Source: Saccharopolyspora flava
Lineage (GTDB): Bacteria > Actinomycetota > Actinomycetes > Mycobacteriales > Pseudonocardiaceae
Assembly: GCF_900116135.1 (NCBI RefSeq)
Contig: NZ_FOZX01000005.1
Coordinates: forward strand, 62,001 to 126,000
Direction: 5' to 3'
DNA: 64,000 nt
Shown here: positions 60,217 to 64,000 of the stretch, one piece after another
Layout: each line of letters begins with the position of its first letter
Numbering within the stretch: position 1 is the stretch's first letter
Made by a program: the position numbers and the translations under genes
The notes under the pieces: generated by a model
Told to the model about the DNA's origin: nothing
Seen by the model: the letters and a program-made list of their open reading frames with translations, nothing else
Databases searched by the model: none

Positions 60217-60245
60217 AAGCTAGAACCACGCCTCCACCCCGTCAA
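60217..60245 (-). promoter_or_regulatory. Sigma-70-type promoter of the leader peptide/LLM operon
   Basis: On the minus strand: TTGACG (60245-60240), 17-base spacer, TAGCTT (60222-60217). The -10 box ends six bases before the leader ATG at 60210, which predicts a leaderless mRNA. Confidence 0.65.
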
Positions 60246-60267
60246 CGCGGTCCGAGATGTGGGCACC

Positions 60268-60507
60268 ACCCGGAAAACGGCGGTACTCCGCCACCCGAAT
60301 ACCGCCGTACTCCGCCGACGGAATACCGCCGTAATCGGGTCACGGAAAACCGGAGTAATCGGGAACCGGAAAACTCCGGTATTCGGGTCCCCGATTACGG
60401 CGGTATTCCGTCACCCGAAAACCGGAGTAATCCGTCACCGGAAGACTGCGGTAATCCGTTGCCGGAAGACTGCGGTGTTCGGGGTTCCGGAGACTGCGGT
60501 GATCCGG
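60268..60507. repeat. Tandem array of ten degenerate 24-bp repeats
   Basis: Ten consecutive 24-base units with exact periodicity (60268, 60292, ... 60484), each carrying a version of the palindromic core GAATACCGCGGTATTC. No unit is identical to another. The same unit type forms the array at 20809-20951. It lies between selD and the promoter of the LLM operon. Confidence 0.85.
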
Positions 60508-60541
60508 TGGGGATGGGAGAACACCGGCGTAGGCCGGGTTT

Positions 60542-61540
60542 TCAGCGGAGGGTGATGTGGGGGTTGTCCGGGTGGTGGGGGAGGACGTGGCCGATGACGG
60601 GGGCGCCTGGGATCTCGCCGGCGACGAGGAGGCCGCCTGAGGTCTGGGCGTCGGCGAGCAGGAACAGGTCCTCGGGGCTGGTGCCGCCCGGGTCGAGGTG
60701 CGGTCGGACCCAGTCGAGGTTGCGGCGGGTGCCGCCGCTGATGAAGCCGTCCCGGACCGCCTCCCGCGCGCCGTCGAGGACCGGGACCGCGGCCACCTCG
60801 ATCTCGGCGGAGGTGCCGGACGCGCGCATCGTCTTGAACAGGTGCCCCAGCAGGCCGAAACCGGTGACGTCGGTGGCGCACACCGCGCCCGCGCGCAGCG
60901 CCGCCCGGGAGGCGTCGCGGTTGAGCTCGGTCATCAGCGCCACCGCCTGGTCGAAGCGCTGCCCGGTCGCCTTGTGCCGGGTGTTGAGCACCCCGACGCC
61001 CAGCGGTTTGGTCAGCGACAGCGGCACACCCGGCCGGGCCGCGTCGTTGCGCAGCATCCGCGCCGGATCGACCAGGCCGGTCACCGCCAGGCCGTACTTC
61101 GGCTCCGGATCGTCGACGCTGTGCCCGCCGCCCAGGTGGCACCCGGCGAGCGCGGCCACGTCACCACCGCCGCGCAGCACCTCACCGGCCAGCTCGAACG
61201 GCAGCACCTCGCGCGGCCAGCCCAGCAGGTTCACCCCGAGCAGCGGCGTGCCGCCCATCGCGTAGACGTCGGAGAGCGCGTTGGCCGCCGCGATCCGGCC
61301 CCAGTCGTAGGGATCGTCGACCACGGGCGTGAAGAAGTCGGTGGTCGCCACGATCCCGGAGCCCTCGTCTGTGCACACCACCGCGGCGTCGTCGCCGGTG
61401 TCCAATCCGACCAGCAGCTTCGCGTTCGGTTCGGGCACCTCCGGCAGCAGGGACCCGACGACGTCCTCCAGCTCTCCCGGCGGGATCTTGCAGGCGCATC
61501 CGCCGCCGTGCGCGTACTGCGTGAGCCGGTAGCCGCCCAT
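60542..61540 (-). CDS. selD: Selenide, water dikinase (selenophosphate synthase)
   Basis: A 332-residue PurM-like enzyme making selenophosphate. The N-terminal catalytic segment is HGGGCACKIPP, with Cys15, Cys17 and Lys18 at the positions of E. coli Cys17 and Lys20; it uses Cys, not selenocysteine. GLDTGDDAAVV, TTDFFTPVVDDPYDWGRIAAANALSDVYAMGG and GLLGHLFK are conserved. ATG 61540. Directly downstream of tRNA-Sec on the same strand. selA and selB are not in the window. Confidence 0.94.
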   Translation of the reverse strand: MGGYRLTQYAHGGGCACKIPPGELEDVVGSLLPEVPEPNAKLLVGLDTGDDAAVVCTDEGSGIVATTDFFTPVVDDPYDWGRIAAANALSDVYAMGGTPLLGVNLLGWPREVLPFELAGEVLRGGGDVAALAGCHLGGGHSVDDPEPKYGLAVTGLVDPARMLRNDAARPGVPLSLTKPLGVGVLNTRHKATGQRFDQAVALMTELNRDASRAALRAGAVCATDVTGFGLLGHLFKTMRASGTSAEIEVAAVPVLDGAREAVRDGFISGGTRRNLDWVRPHLDPGGTSPEDLFLLADAQTSGGLLVAGEIPGAPVIGHVLPHHPDNPHITLR

Positions 61541-61572
61541 CGAACCCGTCCTCGCGGTCGGTGACAGAGGTC

Positions 61573-61667
61573 TGGCGGAGACGGACGGGAATCGAACCCG
61601 CCGCGTCGAGTTGCTCGGCGCCAACGGCTTTGAAGGCCGCGGGGGTCACCAGACCCCGAACGTCTCC
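61573..61667 (-). tRNA. selC: tRNA-Sec (anticodon TCA)
   Basis: A 95-nt cloverleaf including encoded CCA. The acceptor arm pairs GGAGACG with CGTCTCC (61661-61667 and 61577-61583), discriminator G, the anticodon loop is CTTCAAA with anticodon TCA, the T arm is GCGGG TTCGATT CCCGT, and a long variable arm is present, as required for selenocysteine tRNA. Lies upstream of selD in the same direction. Confidence 0.93.
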
Positions 61668-61704
61668 GCCGCCCACTGTACGAGCTGACGCCGGGTTCCA
61701 CAGA

Positions 61705-62688
61705 TCACCCGGTCACCGCGTCGGGCAGCCCGAACCGGGCGAAGTCGACGTCGAAGAAGCACACCACGTGCCCGACGAGCTCGCCGTCGAGTTCCAGGAC
61801 GTGCAGTTGAAAGGGCCGGAACACGTCGTCGTCGCAGCGGATGTAGACGCCGTAGGCGAGCTGGCCGTTGGCCCGCGTCGGCCGCAACCGCAACCCGTCC
61901 GGACCGGCCGGGCACTGCCGCGCGGTGAGCTGTCCGATGTTCTCGCCGCCGCGCACCCACAGCTCGAACGGCGGCATCTCCCACACGGCCTCGGCGGTGA
62001 ACAGCTCCACGATCGCGGGCACGTCCTTGGCCTCGAACGCCGCCACGTAGCGCTCCAGCAGCCGCTGCTGCTCGTCGGTCAGCGGTCGCGGCCGGTCGTC
62101 CTCCGAGGGGGCGGCGTCGGCGATCTGGGCGCGGGCGCGCTGCAGGGCGCTGTTGACCGCGGCGGTGGAGATGTGCAGCGCGTCGGCGACCTCGGCGGCC
62201 CGCCACTTGAGCACCTCGCGCAGGATCAGCACGGCGCGCTGCCGCGCGGGCAGGTGCTGCAGGGCGGCGATGAACGCCAGCCGGGTGCTCTCCCGCAGTC
62301 CCACGACCGACGCCGGGTCGGTGGCCCGGTCGGTGATCATCCCGTCCGAGATCGGCTGCAACCACGGGACTTCGCCGGATTCCACGACCTTCTCGTGCGG
62401 CACCTCGTCGGCCGGGGCGCCCAGGCCGCTGGGCAGCGGCCGCCGCTTGCGGCTCTCCAGCGCGGTCAGGCAGGTGGTGGTGGCGATCTTGTAGAGCCAG
62501 GTGCGCAGCGAGCTGCGGCCCTCGAAGCGGTCGTAGGACCGCCAGGCCTTCAGGTAGGTCTCCTGCACGAGGTCCTCGGCGTCCTGCAGCGACCCGAGCA
62601 TCCGGTAGCAGTGCGCGAGCAGCTCCCGGCGGTAGGAGTCGGCCTGCGCGACGAAGTCATCGGTAGGCGCGGTCGTCGTGACTGGCAT
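61705..62688 (-). CDS. Sigma-70 family factor, SigJ-like with SnoaL-type C-terminal domain
   Basis: A 327-residue ECF-like sigma factor: region 2 (LLAHCYRMLGSLQDAEDLVQETYLKAWRSYDRFEGRSSLRTWLYKIATTTCL), region 4 (LPARQRAVLILREVLKWRAAEVADALHISTAAVNSALQRAR), and a C-terminal SnoaL/NTF2-like domain (about 205-325; RYVAAFEAKDVPAIVELFTAEAVWEMPP) that replaces an anti-sigma factor in this group. Starts 73 bases after the siderophore-interacting protein gene, same direction. Confidence 0.9.
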   Translation of the reverse strand: MPVTTTAPTDDFVAQADSYRRELLAHCYRMLGSLQDAEDLVQETYLKAWRSYDRFEGRSSLRTWLYKIATTTCLTALESRKRRPLPSGLGAPADEVPHEKVVESGEVPWLQPISDGMITDRATDPASVVGLRESTRLAFIAALQHLPARQRAVLILREVLKWRAAEVADALHISTAAVNSALQRARAQIADAAPSEDDRPRPLTDEQQRLLERYVAAFEAKDVPAIVELFTAEAVWEMPPFELWVRGGENIGQLTARQCPAGPDGLRLRPTRANGQLAYGVYIRCDDDVFRPFQLHVLELDGELVGHVVCFFDVDFARFGLPDAVTG

Positions 62689-62760
62689 GGCGCTGGCCCT
62701 TCGGTGAGAGGTGGCCCGACCCGACGCCGAAGACGGTAGCGCGCTACTCCGACAAAAGGG

Positions 62761-63690
62761 TCAGCATCGACCTTCTCGCCAATAGCCCATGAACGCCACC
62801 GACCGCTTCGGGATGCCGTGCTCGTCGACCAGCAGCCGCCGCAACCGCTTGATCACCGACGCCTCGCCGGCGAGGAACCCGTAGATCGAGCCGGTGGAGG
62901 TCTCCGGGACCTCCCACAGCACGTCGGTGTCGACGTCGACGTCCTCCAGCGCGCCGCCCGGCGAACCGGTGCCGTCTACCGGGCACAGCTCGCGCAGCGC
63001 CGCGGCGACGCCCTCGCCGAGCAGCTTGCCGTGCGGCGCCCCGGTCCGGGCGTACCAGCGCACCCGCACCCCGGCCGGGCACGCCCACTCCTGCCGGTCG
63101 GCCTCCTCCGGGACCTCCACGCACACCACGCCGCGCGCGTCGGCGGGCAGCGACTCCACGACGGCCGCCAGCGCGGGCACGGCGGTCTCGTCGCCGGCCA
63201 GCACGAGCCGATCGGCCGAGGCCGGGGGAGCCCACTCGCAGCCCCACATCCGCCCGCCGCCGGGCCGGTCCGGGGCGAACAGGCCGAGGACCTGGCCGGG
63301 TCGCGCACCGGCGGCGAAGGTGGAGGCCGGGCCCGCGTGGCCGTCGTCGAGGCCGTGCAGCACGAAGTCGACGTCGACCTCGCAGGACTCGGGCCGGTAG
63401 TCGCGCACGGTGTAGGTGCGCAGGTCGGGGCGGACGTCCTCGGGCAGCGCCAGCCAGCGCTGGTACCAGTCCTCGCCCTCGGGGAAGTCGTCGAGCGCGC
63501 GGCCGGGCTTGGGCAGCACGATCTTGATGCGCTGGTCGTGCCCGCCGAAGCCGAACCCGGACAGGCACGCGCCGGTGAAGGTGATCCGCACGAAGCTGGG
63601 GCTGAGCCGCAGCACCCGGGCGACCTCCACCGGGAACAGCCGATAACGCGGCTTGACCAGGGCCCTTTGCCCGTTTTGCGTGCCTGTCAT
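62761..63690 (-). CDS. Siderophore-interacting protein (ferric-siderophore reductase, SIP)
   Basis: A 309-residue FAD/NAD(P)H reductase of the SIP family (ViuB-like): FPVEVARVLRLSPSFVRITFTG, RTYTVRDYRPE (FAD-binding R-x-Y-T), DDGHAGPASTFAAGARPGQVLGL, LAGDETAVPALAAVVESL and a C-terminal FLAGEASVIKRLRRLLVDEHGIPKRSVAFMGYWREG. Releases iron from siderophores in the cytoplasm. Divergent from the substrate-binding lipoprotein across an iron box. Confidence 0.93.
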   Translation of the reverse strand: MTGTQNGQRALVKPRYRLFPVEVARVLRLSPSFVRITFTGACLSGFGFGGHDQRIKIVLPKPGRALDDFPEGEDWYQRWLALPEDVRPDLRTYTVRDYRPESCEVDVDFVLHGLDDGHAGPASTFAAGARPGQVLGLFAPDRPGGGRMWGCEWAPPASADRLVLAGDETAVPALAAVVESLPADARGVVCVEVPEEADRQEWACPAGVRVRWYARTGAPHGKLLGEGVAAALRELCPVDGTGSPGGALEDVDVDTDVLWEVPETSTGSIYGFLAGEASVIKRLRRLLVDEHGIPKRSVAFMGYWREGRC

Positions 63691-63712
63691 CCGAAACCTC
63701 CCGGTCGTGCTG

Positions 63713-63731
63713 CTAGGTTAGCCTAGCCTTA
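63713..63731. promoter_or_regulatory. IdeR/DmdR iron box
   Basis: CTAGGTTAGCCTAGCCTTA matches the 19-base TTAGGTTAGGCTAACCTAA consensus at about 15 positions, centred between two divergent iron-uptake genes. Confidence 0.85.
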
Positions 63732-63750
63732 GAACAACGGGAGGTCGACC

Positions 63751-64000
63751 TTGCGTCACTCGATCCGGGCCGCCGCGCTGATCGCGGCATCGCTGACCGC
63801 CGTCGGCGCGCTGTCCGCGTGCGGATCCTCGCAGTCCGAACAAGCCGGCACCGGCTGGTCCCACACCGATGATCGCGGCATCACGATCACCCGCCCCGAA
63901 CGCCCGCAGCGGATCGTCGCCCAGGTCTCCTCGGCCGCCGCGCTGCAGGACTTCGGCGTGCCGATCACCGGGACCTTCGGACCCCTGGTGCGCGACGACG
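63751..64000 (+). CDS. Iron-siderophore ABC transporter substrate-binding lipoprotein (partial)
   Basis: TTG at 63751 after GGGAGG. The 83 residues visible are a signal peptide ending in the lipobox LSAC, a Ser/Gln/Glu linker, then TDDRGITITRPERPQRIVAQ, the start of a FecB/FepB-type periplasmic-binding domain. The gene continues beyond the window edge. Controlled by the iron box shared with the SIP gene. Confidence 0.87.
   Translation, partial: MRHSIRAAALIAASLTAVGALSACGSSQSEQAGTGWSHTDDRGITITRPERPQRIVAQVSSAAALQDFGVPITGTFGPLVRDD

Noticed and set aside
60268..60507. CRISPR array
   Set aside because: Units are contiguous 24-mers without spacers, none identical, and no cas genes are nearby.

Overview
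This window is high-GC DNA with dense gene packing, frequent GTG and TTG starts and many 1-4 base overlaps between neighbouring genes. It encodes an Emb-type arabinosyltransferase, a LytR-CpsA-Psr protein, a DUF5313 protein, an IdeR/DmdR-type iron box and a DasR-type chitin operator. Together these point to a mycolata-like actinobacterium, most likely Pseudonocardiaceae (Saccharopolyspora-like). That placement is inference from gene content; no marker gene was compared. I see no phage, insertion sequence or CRISPR array, so it reads as chromosomal DNA.

Layout. 0-13 kb: cell-envelope genes (arabinosyltransferase, AEC carrier, LCP protein), an AraC regulator, and an unnamed three-gene cassette (5666-8742: YwgA-like winged-helix protein, zinc-knuckle coiled-coil protein, large helical protein with a C-terminal PD-(D/E)XK nuclease) that looks like an uncharacterised defence or DNA-processing module. 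13-17 kb: threonine deaminase, a secreted LPMO under a DasR-like operator, and a phytoene-desaturase-like flavoprotein. 17-28.6 kb: a CoA-thioester catabolic locus: OFA-family oxalate/formate-type antiporter, Nramp-like permease, ADP-forming acyl-CoA ligase, formyl-CoA:oxalate CoA-transferase, ThDP-dependent oxalyl-CoA decarboxylase-like enzyme, acyl-CoA dehydrogenase and a GntR/FCD regulator. Four copies of one palindrome (GCATACNGTAT) sit in front of these units, which makes it a readable local regulon.

28.7-38.6 kb: mixed genes (divergent TerC-like membrane protein, amidase, PHP phosphoesterase, TPR protein, MarR, ABC exporter, GOLPH3-like protein, APC permease). 38.8-42.6 kb: lactate oxidation operon lutABC, divergent from an LldR-type GntR regulator, with a perfect TGGTCGGACCA operator between them. 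42.6-48.9 kb: a protocatechuate branch beta-ketoadipate operon pcaIJHGBDC-R read leftwards, with an IclR-type inverted repeat at its head; pcaF is not in the window. 49-56 kb: NUDIX, a second Nramp-like permease, DUF3048 lipoprotein, an ABC-2-like membrane protein followed by a 14-codon Trp/Gly/Tyr micro-ORF, an SDR, and a DUF2855/TetR divergent pair. 56-60.3 kb: three luciferase-like monooxygenases, headed by a leaderless cysteine-type leader peptide, consistent with sulfur scavenging. 60.5-64 kb: selD with tRNA-Sec, a SigJ-like sigma factor, and an iron-box-controlled siderophore uptake pair, the last gene cut by the window edge.

Non-coding structure is unusually rich. Two copies of an inverted hairpin element with compensatory stem changes lie about 29 kb apart, both between convergent genes. 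Two arrays of a degenerate 23-24 bp tandem repeat with a palindromic core lie about 40 kb apart. A cluster of three TTTTCATGAAAA palindromes lies at 56.2-56.4 kb.
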